Assembly: GCA_015680685.1 (NCBI GenBank)
Contig: MNCI01016507.1
Coordinates: 48,098 to 73,118, forward strand
Reading direction: 5' to 3'
Source of the DNA: Gnetum montanum
Lineage: Eukaryota; Streptophyta; Gnetopsida; Gnetales; Gnetaceae
Length of the DNA: 25,021 nucleotides
A model generated the notes under the pieces. That model did not search any database. It was not told the origin of the DNA and saw only the letters and a list, made by a program, of their open reading frames with translations. The number at the start of each line of letters is the position of its first letter. The first letter of the stretch is position 1. Positions 1-10,105 of this stretch are shown here, piece by piece. Both the position numbers and the translations under genes were made by a program.

Positions 1-303
1 TCTTCCCAGGCTTGCTTGTAAGTGTCACGGTGTATGGTTAAGCAAGTCTGAGATATGTGATTTTTTTGGTCTTTTCAATTTTATCTTCTAAGCTATGAGA
101 GGAGAGGGTTGAGAAACTAAGATAACTCTAACTAATGTCCTAAGTCTAAATTAACTAGCGTCAGCATCCCTTCCCACTTACCGGACACACCCTGAACTAT
201 GCAACTGTGGCTTACCAAACGCTAATCATTACTGGGATCACCACACGTAACGCAAGTGCTCGAAGTGGTCATACTGAGGCACCTATTTAGCTTAAGTGTG
301 ATA

Positions 304-590
304 AGCAGCTGATTCCTTAGCTAGCCGTACACACCTGTGGGTGCTCGTAACTAAGTCGTACTTATCACACGTTCTAGCCTAGCAATGAGTAGCCGATTCC
401 TTGACTAGCCGTACACATTGGACTACCACTGGGATTACCAAGCGCAGAATCCTGGAATACGCTACTGGGTTACCAAGCAGCCAATGCTCGTTATCAAGTC
501 GTACTCATGCGTTGCGACAAGCAGCCGATTCCTTGACTAGTCGTACACGTCCGTAGATGCTCATAATCAAGTCATACTTGTGCACACTAG
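304..590. repeat. Short interspersed direct repeats inside LTR E
   Basis: A motif of about 28 bases built around gattccttgactagccgtac begins near 304, 388 and 520. The first and third copies are followed by similar tails (tgctcgtaactaagtcgtac / tgctcataatcaagtcatac). The B-family LTR at 6384-7042 lacks most of this, so it explains most of the length difference between the two LTRs. Confidence 0.7.
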
Positions 591-824
591 GAAAGCAGTA
601 AATAAACAACAATAAAACCATGTACTGCAAGGTTTATCCAATCAAGTTCGTCTTTATTGCCGTACACAACTTGGGTTCAGGTTACAAGCTGCTCGAATAA
701 AGAGCCGTTCACTCTAGGACTCCCACTGCGGGCACATGGGAAAAATTCTAACTCTGGAGTGATCAATCTGCCAGAGCTTTGCTACTTCTAGCCAGGATTG
801 GGAAATGAAGGGAGTGCCGCCTCT

Positions 825-833
825 TATTTATAG
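825..833 (-). promoter_or_regulatory. TATA box of LTR E
   Basis: The plus strand reads tatttatag, which is CTATAAATA on the minus strand. The same box sits at the equivalent place in the B LTR (6974-6982). Transcription would run leftwards, starting roughly 30 bases downstream. A candidate AATAAA signal lies at 653-658 on the minus strand. Confidence 0.6.
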
Positions 834-848
834 ATATGGCGGCGGACT

Positions 849-893
849 GCGATATTGCGTACGCGATATCACAGGGGAAGACGCGATATCGCG
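849..893. promoter_or_regulatory. GATATC palindrome cluster upstream of the LTR E TATA box
   Basis: Repeats of cgatat occur at about 850, 863 and 884, including the 12-base palindrome CGCGATATCGCG at 882-893. They lie in U3, just upstream of the minus-strand TATA box, where LTR enhancers normally sit. The B copy shows only relics (aatatcac, caatatcg near 7013-7032). A regulatory role is inferred from position only. Confidence 0.35.
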
Positions 894-918
894 GCACAGT
901 GCATGTCGCGTCTCATCA

Positions 919-2037
919 CTTGCCACTCATTAGCCTTCAAATCCAATGAACTATCATCTTAGATAATCTACCTTGGGCATATACTTTAAGAATTTCTCTT
1001 TTTCTTATTTCTTAGCTCATCAATAATATGTCATAGTTGTTCCTGTAGAGAGAATTTATGACATAGACATCTATACAAGAATGAGTAATACCTACCAATT
1101 TCTGCATTAAGGGATTCATGTATCCTCTATTTCCATCCTTCAATTTTTTTCCTTGGATTTGATACTCTTAAGTAAGTTTGATATTTATCATTAAAAAGTT
1201 CTAGCATGGTATTCCATCTTCAAATTGATTCTAGTTCTACGGATCTATACCAACTCTTTGCTTTCCTTAAGAGTGTATTGGAAAACAACATTAATTCTTG
1301 CCAATCATTCTCTATATTTTATAAGACATAGGTAGCATGGAAGGCTTGGAGATGGTGTTGTGGATGTACAATATATCTACCTTTGAATTTTGGGATATTA
1401 TTCATATCAAGTCACTTAATGCAATTTTCCCTTAAATGCCTATTAAGAATATACACTACTTCCTCAATGTTAATCATATTGCAAGTATCTAACAGGGGTT
1501 CTTCATAGTCTTTGCATTTGTAGGCTCTATAGTAGTGATAACCCCTTCAATACTCATGATGTTTTCTTCTTTTATATCTAATTCTTTATCTTTTTCTTTA
1601 TGGTCATCTTTCTCTTCATCATGATGTCTTCTTCTATGTGAATGTTTTTCATGATCTCTTCTTCTTTCCCAATCATGATCCCTTAGTCTTTACTTCTTCT
1701 TATCAAGATCTATTAATGAGTATGAGGAAGAAGATGTAGAAGTTAGAGAATGGTATTAGCTGATTCTCCTCTTATGACTCCTTGATTTATGTCTTCTAGA
1801 TCCATTGGAGGTTTTAGTTCTTAAATTCCTCCTAAGTCTAAAGTTCTTCTAATTTCTTCTATGGGTTTTTACAAGAGCTAAATGTGATATTATTTTTACA
1901 TGATCTTTAATACAGATTACTAGTATTTGGAAATGAGATCTATGAATTTGATAGATCATTTTCTTTTGCTTCATGGATAGTTGTCTATGATTCCTTCTTT
2001 CATTTATCTTTTTTATATCTTGCTTCCATAATGACAT
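919..2037 (-). pseudogene. Decayed gag of element D
   Basis: The minus-strand sequence aligns with the gag of element B (about 21631-22348). Shared landmarks are a start-like MNNIP motif (ATG at 1403-1405; B has it at 22112-22114), a central segment containing ttatcattaaaaa-ttctaacat, and the ccttggg-ata block near 970. In both, the N-terminal side (1500-1840) is very rich in Arg, His, Lys, Asp and Glu. A 62-residue open stretch at 1849-2037 lies upstream and may be the original N-terminus. Stops and frameshifts are frequent, so no protein is made. The homology to B runs right up to base 919, where LTR E begins: E was therefore inserted into this gag, and D's pol would lie left of the window if it survives. 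Confidence 0.7.
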
Positions 2038-3051
2038 TCTTTTTTTTTAAGCCTTCATTGGCTAATATGGCCTAGTCATGTTCTTAGTGACTTGATATCC
2101 TTTTTACACTTGGCCAAGACTTGACCTCATGAGGGCTACTTGAAGCATTAATGGTGCTAAATGTTTGGGTTGTAAGTCAATATTGTCCTATAAGTCTCTC
2201 CATTTGTGCTATTTATCCTATTGAAAAAGGAATGTAAAATTAAGATTAGAAGGGTTAGTTTGAGCATATGAAATTTTGGTTTACATCAGTACACTCAAAT
2301 ATTCTTCATTATAATCTCTATAATGACTTTTATTAAGATAAATAATAGTTAAAGATTTTAATTTAGTTGTAGAAGCTATTTTAGTTTGTTTGATGCTTAA
2401 GTATGTATACATTTTAAAAAATTCTCTAAGTATGAAATATGTACTTTTTCTACTTGATATAATGAACTTTGTAAAATTAAATAATTAGCAAACATTGACA
2501 CATCACCTGCAAAGGTAACAATGATGAGTGATTGGATACTCCAACACTTAATCACATAAGTCACAAGTATTCACATGCAACTAGATCATAATCCATAGAT
2601 TAACAATGCAAGTATACTAGTGAGTTTATGTTAAATTTATGATCATTGTCTTTCCACTTAGAGTTAGCAAGGATCAAATTGTATGATTTAACTCTTAATT
2701 AAGTACATGATAAATTGATGTTTTTTGGCATTAAATGTGCTAAGTGTGAACATAATGAAAATTATTATAAATTCTAATTCTAAGTACAATGAAATTGTAA
2801 ATTATTCTATCCTATGGTGATAAGAATCTATTGCTAGTTTTCTATACACATTGTAGGCTAATGTAATTATTATTGGAATACCAATTAACTTCACTACTAA
2901 GTGAATTAAGCAAAGTTACTATTGGGTGATCAAAAAATTATACTATATACTTGAAACCAATTATAATTGTTCTACCTTAATAATAAACACTGGAATAGTA
3001 AATGACTTAGGAAAAGTAAACATTATGGTAAAGTAAAACTATGCTAAGTGA
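2038..3051. other. AT-rich sequence without recognisable genes
   Basis: No open frame of note and no family motif seen. By position it would be the leader and LTR remainder of element D if the weak LTR-like block at 3052-3290 is real. I could not identify a primer-binding site. Confidence 0.4.
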
Positions 3052-3290
3052 GATGTTGCAATGATGAAGAACAATCTTGATCTTTATTTTTGTTCATCAA
3101 TTGTATCTAGGAAAAATCCACTAGAATAAAGACTCTTTATAATTGTAATTCACTACACTATGAGCATTCACTCTAACTCTAACTTGATGAAAAAGAATAG
3201 CAAACATTTTACTAAGTATTGATAAAAAATTATGCTTTCAACATGATGGTAGGTTGGCATCTATAGGCATGACAATTTCCCACTACATTG
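3052..3290 (-). repeat. Possible diverged LTR fragment, candidate 5' LTR of D
   Basis: Blocks occur in the same order and orientation as in the LTRs at 1-918 and 6384-7042: gcaa...gatctttatt-ttgtt, then gaataaag, then attcactctaactct, then ctatagg followed by a ttccca-like end. Spacing is similar. It lies upstream (minus sense) of D's gag at a sensible distance. The match is patchy and the TATA equivalent is weak, so this is tentative. Confidence 0.35.
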
Positions 3291-3630
3291 TAACTACAAT
3301 GACATATGCAAAACTAAAATAGTGTAGATGCTAACAATTCTCATTTTATCAACTAAGATAAGACTTTTCAACTTGGTTCGAAATATCAATTAAGTTTCTT
3401 GCTTAAGTTGAGTTAGGATGGTGATGTTTCTTTATTTTTATGTCCATACTAGACACTCCTTGGTATGTTTATGGTTTGAAAATTTGATATATTGTTTGCT
3501 AACCTATGTCTATACTTTTTATCCTCTTACCTATATTGACTAAGCTTTTGTGTGTAATGTGAGCCATGTGTGTAGCTATATCCTTTTTAATGACCTTGTA
3601 CTTTTAAAATATTCTAAAGTCAACAAGGTG

Positions 3631-3760
3631 TTAGCATAGTGGTAAGACTTTTGTAAACTCCAAGTCATGAATTTGATTTTAGTGAAAATGGAAAAGTTAT
3701 AAAGTAATAATTAGAATATATATTGTGGGTTGTATCTATATTATAATTATTCTAGAGTTC
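3631..3760 (+). repeat. Possible tRNA-derived SINE
   Basis: ttagcatagtggtaaga (3631-3647) resembles the RNA polymerase III A box (TRGCNNAGYGG), and tgaatttgatttta (near 3668-3681) resembles a decayed B box (GGTTCGANTCC). The spacing of roughly 35 bases is usual for tRNA-derived plant SINEs. It cannot fold as a functional tRNA. The 3' end and target duplication were not resolved. Confidence 0.35.
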
Positions 3761-5200
3761 CAATAAACACATGCCCCTTACCTAATAAGAAATTAGAATG
3801 TTTATTGGTTTCTTTTGGTCCTTTTAATTTTTATTTATTTTTAATACTTTTGTCTTGTTGTAGTGTTTTTATAATTTTCTAGTTTTTAAAATATATTTTA
3901 GTACTTTTAACTATTTTTGACATTTTGATTTTTTTAATTTAGCACATACACACGAAATCCTATTGTTAGAGTTTTAAGTTAGCAAGTATCAAGTATTGGA
4001 TGGGTCATTAGGACATGGGGTAGTACTTTGGTTTTGATATGATTTCTTGGGTAATTTGTATTTTTGGTTATATTATATTTTTGTATTTTACTTTTTATTT
4101 TTAAATTTCGGCTTATATTTTAGAGGATTTTATGCTAGCCCTTTTGTTAAATATTCTTGTAATGATTTTGTTATTAGTTTAAGCTTAGACATAGCTATAA
4201 ACTTGGGCTTAGACAAAGCTATTTACTTTCGCATAAGAGATGTCCATTAAGTCAATGCTAGGCAATAAACTTTGTGAGAGAAAGGATATTAAAATATTTT
4301 TTAGAACTAGAATTTCTTTTCTATTTAGTTTTTAGCCATAATAGGTTCTTGTTCAATGCTATCAAATCATTGCTAGAATATAATCATAACCATCATTTCA
4401 TGAGAGAACATCCTTTCGCCTTGGCTTGTTGACATCTAGAAGATAGAGCCAAGAGTAAGAGATTTTGTCAGATTGCAAAAAGAGCTAGATCTAGATCTAC
4501 ACTGCTAAGCAAGACCTACTATAAGCCATATTTTTAGATCTCATTTCATATCTTTTCTAGATCCCATTATTAATCTATGATATTTTCCTAGGATTTAGAG
4601 AGTTTTTGGAAGATTAAAGCCAGGCGAGAACCCTTTCTACAACATTGTTCATTTTAGATAGGATAATTTGGTATTTTGCTTCTTTAGATTCTGGTACTTT
4701 TGATTAGTGCACATTTTTACCTTTTGCAACTTGTTTTCAACTATTCACCAAATTGTCTAATTGATTAGATCTAAATATTTTTAATATTACTTTTTGCATT
4801 TTTCCCATTTCTAAGATTTGTTATCATGCATAGGATGTTAGTCAATGTTTTGATCATGTTTGACTAGTGTTTACAATGTTTTATGTTTCTTTTAATTTAT
4901 ATTGAGAAATCCACTATAGAAGTAGGACTTCAAGTAGTTTTCATGTTTTTGACCCCCAACATAGCTTCAGACGTACATAGCCTAGAAGGTAAAATTGTTC
5001 AACACACCAACGTAGATCTTACAATGTTCTTTTTAATCCATCATAACTTGGAAATCATATTTCAATGCATATTTTAATATATTTTTAGAATATACATGAA
5101 GAATTAGGCAAGATTTATTTAGTAATCCCTAACCTTTAAGCAATGGAAAATTGTAAAAATGCCAAAAACATATTTTTTAGGGCTCTTAGAATGCAAAAAC

Positions 5201-5510
5201 CCTAAAATTAGCAATAGATAACACAATAGCAGCTATAGGAGCCTAGAATAGCCGTAGGAAGATTCCCATTTTAGCAATATTTTTATATTTTTTAGACATT
5301 AATTTGAACCTAAATTTTGGTTTTAGCTTCATTTGGAACATTGGAATCCTAAAATTAGAAATTGATAAAACAATAGTGGCTATAGAAGCCTAGAACAACG
5401 TTAGGAAGATTCCCATTTTAGTAATATTTTTATATTTTTCAGATATTTTTCTAAACCTACATTTTGGTTTTAACTTGATTTGGAAAATTAGAACCATAAA
5501 ATTAGCAATA
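5201..5510. repeat. Tandem duplication, unit about 147 bp
   Basis: The starter cctaaaatta recurs at 5201 and 5348, and as a variant (ccataaaatta) at 5494, giving two full units and the start of a third. Both full units contain gaagattcccattttag and the tttatattttt and attttggtttta blocks. The copies have clearly diverged. Confidence 0.8.
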
Positions 5511-6383
5511 GGTTTGCATAGAAATTTTTTTTAACATCCCATGGATAAGATATTAAAATAATATTAAATTAATGATAATATAAGTTAATATTAACAATAA
5601 ACCTTCATTAAAGCATGAATAAAATTATAATAAAATAATACCATATGCCTAAGATCACTAAATAAGGACTCAGTGATAAAATTCCAACTTTTGACTAATA
5701 AGCATAACTTGATAAAACCAAAAAAGGTATTTGATTATAGCAAAAATTATATCTAAAAATACTAATTCTAGGTTATATTTATTATGATAAATGGTACCCA
5801 ATCAAGGACCACATGTAGGAGGGCCATCACAACGTAGGGGGAAATGATCGCATGGTGGAAGAAAACAATCAAAGCAACCCCAAAAGTAACGAGTTGAGGC
5901 CACCCATGCTATTGGGCCCTTATACAAGGAGCCTAAGGTGGAATCTATCTACTAGATTTTCATATCAGAAATGGAATAATCTAAGTAATATGAGGTTTCA
6001 TAACAATGATCCGATCTAGAGGTCATTCTCATAGAAGTTTGCCTAGAGAAACTAAATTTTAGACTTTTTCTATAACTTGCACTAGAAGAACTCAAAACAT
6101 AACTACAAGAGTCTCCACTATAGTCCATTCTCTTCAACAATGGAGAATGGTACATGAGGAAAACCTATCATTTTGAGATAATTAATAAGAAGATATGACT
6201 ATTAAGATTAAAAACATTACCATCTCCTATTCAATTGAATAAATAGTAGAGGCCCTTTGATGAGCGGCGAGGTACCCCTACACTCAACCATACGAATACG
6301 AGCATTTCACACATGATCCGGTCGAATTCCAAGGACTAAGTGCCTATGCACCTTTGTGGAACAATAATGGGTTGGTTAATCAT

Positions 6384-7042
6384 TGTCTTCCCAAACTTAC
6401 TTGTATGTCACAATTGTATGATTAAGTAAGCTTGAGGCATATGATTTTTATGGCTTTTATGTGTTTTATATCCTACACTAGTAAGGAGGGAGAGAGAGAT
6501 AACTAAGTAACTAATCTAAATTAACTATTCATTAACTAAGTTCTAATTACTCCTAACACTAGTATTTGTTCCCACTTTCTGTACACATCCTGAACCAGTG
6601 CAACACTACTGGGATTACCAAACGCTACTCATCACTAGATTACCAAGCTCTACACACATGCTCAAAGCAGTTGTACTAAATGTATTTAACTAAGAGAGTT
6701 GTAGGATGAGAAAAATCATTAATCAACTTGGAAAGCATTAAATAATAATTAATGCTAATTAATCTAGTCTAACTGCTGCAAGGTTTATCATAAAGTTCAT
6801 CTTTATTGTTGTATACAAAGTGTGCTTAGGTACACAATGCTTGAATAAACATCCATTCACTCTATGACTCCTACTATGGGCACGCAGAAATAATTCTAAC
6901 TCTGGAGGGAAAAATGACAAGAGTTTGGCTAAGGGACTAACTGTCTAATGTGGAAACCAAGGGCACCACCTCTTATTTATAGGCAATATTCGACATCCCA
7001 TGGTTGGATCCAATATCACAGATGCAATATCGTAGTTCATCA
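6384..7042 (-). repeat. 3' LTR of element B, minus strand
   Basis: This 659-bp segment has TG at 6384-6385 and CA at 7041-7042, and aligns with the LTR at 1-918. On the minus strand it has CTATAAATA at 6974-6982 and an AATAAA-type signal at 6802-6807. Directly upstream in minus sense is catggggtaa, a short polypurine-like tract, and beyond that B's 3' region and pol on the same strand. I therefore read it as B's 3' LTR. It has lost most of the CpG sites kept in LTR E, which fits older age. A 5' LTR of D is a less likely alternative because 3052-3290 fits that place better. Confidence 0.65.
6974..6982 (-). promoter_or_regulatory. TATA box of the B LTR
   Basis: CTATAAATA on the minus strand, at the place matching the TATA box in LTR E and followed by the same aagaggtgg-like bases. 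Confidence 0.5.
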
Positions 7043-8289
7043 TTACCCCATGACTGAATGAAAACTTATCCTCAAGTTCTTTACAAAATATTGGGAAGGT
7101 ATGGGATTATTAACTGAATGAACATTGACAGTGGAACCAGGTGATAGACTCAACATGCTTGCTGAATGGATTAACAATACAATACATGAAAGCATTAGTG
7201 TTCATGACCACTGAGGTGAAGACTATACATAGATGACATCCAACCTTTATTTGGTAGCTGGAAGAGAAAGAGAGAGAGAAAAAGAATAAGGCATGTGGTT
7301 GCTGATGCCAAGATTACACCTTCCATTATTTATCCATAGCCATGCCACCAATCTTAATCCTTTCTTAAATGTTCCAATTCTGGTCCATCCTGAGTGTTAC
7401 CTCTAGGCCTAGTCCATTGTTCTATGATCTCCATCTACACATACAACACAATCACAAATGAGCGAGGGTAGATAAATCATAATGCAGTTGATACCTTGCC
7501 TCGACGTAAAGTGCATTGGCTGAGTTGTGGTTATGGAAGATAATGATTATAGAGATTTAACATTGGTTACTACCTAAGGTGTAGGGGTTAGGAAAAATTG
7601 AAAAAATTCTGCCAGGGCCCCCATGACTAAGAGCGAACCTTCGATAGTGATAGGATGGAAAAGGATAAGGAATAAGAAAAATGGAGAAAAAGCAACAACG
7701 GAAACATGAATAATATGGATGTCATGGATGGGGATGAAATAAAAAAATGTTGATTACAGGAAACTTTTTAAGGAAAAGAAGTTAACAAATGCACAAAAAA
7801 GGAATGCTAGTGGGTCCTCCCCAAATCAGGCTTATGCCCTTCATGCCTTGACAAACCCACAAACCAAAGAGTCCATAGGCTCTAGGAATGTCAATTGGAA
7901 GCAAGAGTTAAAAACTTACCCACAAGAAATTACCAAGGAAAAACAATGCATCAGGGAAGATACAGACTAATGATAAAACTTGCAATGAGGTGAAAAATAG
8001 AAAAGAAAGGTGGAGAGGAGAGGATGGAATGGAATCCCAAGAACAAGGTTGTGTAAAGTCCCTTGTGTATGTTTTATGGTTAATGTGACCGAGGAAAACT
8101 TATTTCAAATCTAGGCTTAGCAAACCACATTTAGTGATCTTGCATCAACACATTTGACCAACCTATACCCTTGAAGCAACAAGAATACCTCCACAAAAAG
8201 TCACCAGAATTCCAAGGAGAGCAAGATGGAGAATCAGGAAGCGAGAAAGGGCCTTAGTCAGAGGGAACATTCAGGGATGGGTAACATGT

Positions 8290-8610
8290 CTTTCCAACGC
8301 CATAACTAGTGTGTTTAGCCGAAGTTCGTTATTGTGTCTAATGGGTGTGCTTTGAATTCTCACTTTTTNCTTTAAGGGGATTCTATGAATTTTTGTTGGC
8401 TATTCTCTTGAGTTATTAGCTGCTTTCTCTTTGGGTTTTCTACCATTCTAACCATTCATCAAATCACTAGAAGTTGAGTACATAAAAATAAGCCTTTGCA
8501 TGGTGTTTTTCTCATGAAAAAAAGACACAAAAAAAAGTGAGAATTCAAAGCACACCCATTAGACACAATAACGAACTTCGGCTAAACACACTAGTTATGG
8601 CGTTGGAAAG
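8290..8610. repeat. Perfect 79-bp inverted repeat bounded by single Ns
   Basis: 8290-8368 is the exact reverse complement of 8532-8610. The left arm stops directly before an N (8369) and the right arm stops directly before another N (8611). The 241 bases between the Ns therefore end in the reverse complement of the preceding sequence's end. This fits a contig placed in the wrong orientation better than a natural foldback element. Confidence 0.9.
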
Positions 8611-8768
8611 NTTTCAAAGTTAAAATCCAAACATTAGCAATCAATATGGTATTATTCATGCCACCATCATGAACACTTATTGGGTGATGAAAAAAATAAA
8701 GTAATCACACAAAGAAATGGTAAAAATATGAATGATGGTGTAAAAAAAATAAAAAAGATTAAAGAAAT

Positions 8769-8813
8769 GTGCAAAACAAAAATATGCAAAACAAAAACAT
8801 GTAAAACAAAAAT
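8769..8813. repeat. 15-bp unit, three copies
   Basis: Three adjacent 15-bp units of the form atgcaaaacaaaaat (8769-8783, 8784-8798, 8799-8813) that differ at single bases. Confidence 0.85.
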
Positions 8814-8932
8814 TTAGAAAGACTAAGGGCCTTCAATGGTTAGCAGAGGCGGCCATCTCCCTCATGATTATGTTGGAAGTAGGAGATCCAAAATAATGAG
8901 CAAGGTTGCCCACCTACAGAGGTAGCATGTGT

Positions 8933-9843
8933 TCAGGCTATCCTAAACTCATGGAAAGGTTTTTTTTGTTGCATGTTGACTAAAAGTCTCTTATCTGGGC
9001 TCTTAGGTATATATATGGTCATGGCACCTGAAGAAAAAGTTGCATAGATAATGTAAGGTCCTTCCCACAATGTTTGAAATTTGGTATGTTGTGACACATG
9101 TGTGGGGTTCCAGTAAAGAACCTTATCTCCTAGCTAATACTTAAATTTCCTAATTTTTAGGTTATGATGTTGTTTATTAAATGCCTTGTGCAATTCATTA
9201 GATGACAAGGTAGCTAGTCGATTCTCATCTAGCAAGTTAAGAGTTATCAACCTTTGTTTTTCTACTAGATCAAGGTCAAGAGCATCATTCAGTTTAGTGC
9301 TCTAGTCTTGCCTATACTTGCTAATGGTTCTAGTTAGTATCTTAGTAATCTCCCTATTTGTGACCTCAGGTTAGCCGTTTTCTTGGGGGTGGCATGGTAT
9401 AGTTAATTTATGCTCAACCCCTAAGCGTTGCATTAACTTTTGAAAAGTTTCACCTGTGAAGTGTGTACCGTTATCTGAGATAAGTGCACATGGCACAGCA
9501 AACTTGTTGACAACTTGTTTTTGAACAAATTGTGCAATTGTAGATGATGTGCAATCTTTAACAGCAACTTCTTCAGCCCATTTTGTTAAGTACTTTACAG
9601 CAACTATGATATAAGCTTTTCCATTGAATATTGGTGTAATGAACCACATGAAATCAATTCCCCAAATGTCAAAGGGTTCTAAAAATTGAATCCATTGTTG
9701 CAGATCCTCCATTCTAGCATTCATTCCCCCATCACATTGATAGTGCTCACAAGATTGGACAAATTGATGGGTGTCCCTGAACAAGGTAGGGCAATAATAC
9801 CCTGGAAGCAGGATCTTGATGGTCGTTCGTCTCCCAACATAAT
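8933..9843 (-). pseudogene. Element B integrase, catalytic core and C-terminus
   Basis: Integrase joins the retrotransposon cDNA to the host chromosome. The minus-strand frame from 9784 to 9371 is open for 137 codons. It contains the end of the zinc finger (FVQSCEHYQ: CxxC with the second Cys replaced by Tyr), the first catalytic Asp in WGIDFM and the second in ISDNGTHF. The third acidic residue lies in a PQENG-stop-PEVTN context just past a stop codon. Farther down, with further stops, come GDKVLYWN and WEGPYII, matching the GPY/F-type C-terminal domain of Ty3/gypsy integrases. The last stop is at 8933-8935. The first part of this protein lies at 17985-18150, separated by element A. It is non-functional. 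Confidence 0.85.
9839..9843. repeat. Target-site duplication of element A, left copy
   Basis: ATAAT sits directly before the TG start of A's 5' LTR and is identical to 17980-17984. Five bases is the usual length for Ty3/gypsy insertion. Confidence 0.9.
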
Positions 9844-10105
9844 TGAAACACCACTAATTTTGGCCTAGCACTTTAAATTGAAAATGACTCAAGCCCTTTC
9901 AAGCATTCGGAGGCAAAATTTGACTAAGGCATGGAACCCAAGCCTAGCATGATCACACTGTCAAGCTAGCTTGCCCTTAGCATGAGCAACTCCAACAGCT
10001 TGAAAATCAAGTCAAAACAGTCCAAATCTGAAAGTGTTAGGCTACAACATGAGTCCAACATGACCAACTTTCAGAGCCTCAAAACAAGCTCAAAATTTTG
10101 TATCC
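9844..10105 (+). repeat. Truncated 5' LTR of element A
   Basis: The first ~260 bases match the start of A's 3' LTR (16325-16585) at roughly nine in ten positions by eye, including tgaaacaccactaattttgg, caagctagcttgccctt and aggctacaacatgag. Homology stops near 10105. The rest of the expected 1.65 kb, including the TATA region at 17317, is absent here. Confidence 0.85.

Larger units (their letters stand above)
1..918 (-). repeat. LTR of element E, Athila-type family, minus strand
   Basis: The segment aligns along its length with 6384-7042, in the same orientation. Shared blocks include the left end (tcttccca), a gcaaggtttatc/tctttattg block, the ttcactct...actcc block, the ttctaactctgg block and cctcttatttatag. 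Read on the minus strand it has a TATA box, then an AATAAA-type signal about 170 bases later, which is LTR order. The right edge, TCATCA at 913-918, reads TGATGA on the minus strand, the expected TG start. Immediately beyond it gag-like sequence begins. The window starts about two bases inside the presumed other end. It is longer than the B copy mainly because of internal repeats at 304-590. Whether this is a solo LTR or one end of a full element cannot be told, since the other side lies outside the window. Confidence 0.75.
3291..6383. other. AT-rich intergenic spacer
   Basis: About 3 kb with no supportable coding region. Apart from the SINE-like block near 3631 and the 147-bp duplication at 5201-5510, I see only AT-rich sequence, T-runs and scattered short open frames that match nothing I recognise. 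The slightly more GC-rich part at 5790-5960 and the 6250-6350 stretch next to the B LTR are also unassigned. Confidence 0.5.
7043..8932 (-). other. 3' region of element B between pol stop and LTR
   Basis: About 1.9 kb. Athila elements often carry an env-like frame here, but I see no open frame above about 60 codons on the minus strand and no recognisable env-like motif. The stretch holds a small GA-rich run (7264-7280), an unassigned purine-rich plus-strand region (about 7600-8280), a 79-bp inverted repeat bounded by Ns (8290-8610) and a 15-bp triplication (8769-8813). Other insertions may lie here unrecognised. Confidence 0.45.

Noticed and set aside
1-918. LTR 1-918 as the 3' LTR of element D
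   Set aside because: Gag homology of D runs directly up to the LTR edge, so an insertion into gag fits better than a pol-deleted element, though the far side is not visible.
4047-5077. Plus-strand frames of 64-67 codons in the AT-rich spacer
   Set aside because: Low-complexity, hydrophobic by base composition, with no motif, start context or splice structure to support a gene.
8290-8610. MITE or foldback transposon with 79-bp arms
   Set aside because: The arms are perfect in a decayed region, and each stops at a single N; an assembly orientation error explains all of this.
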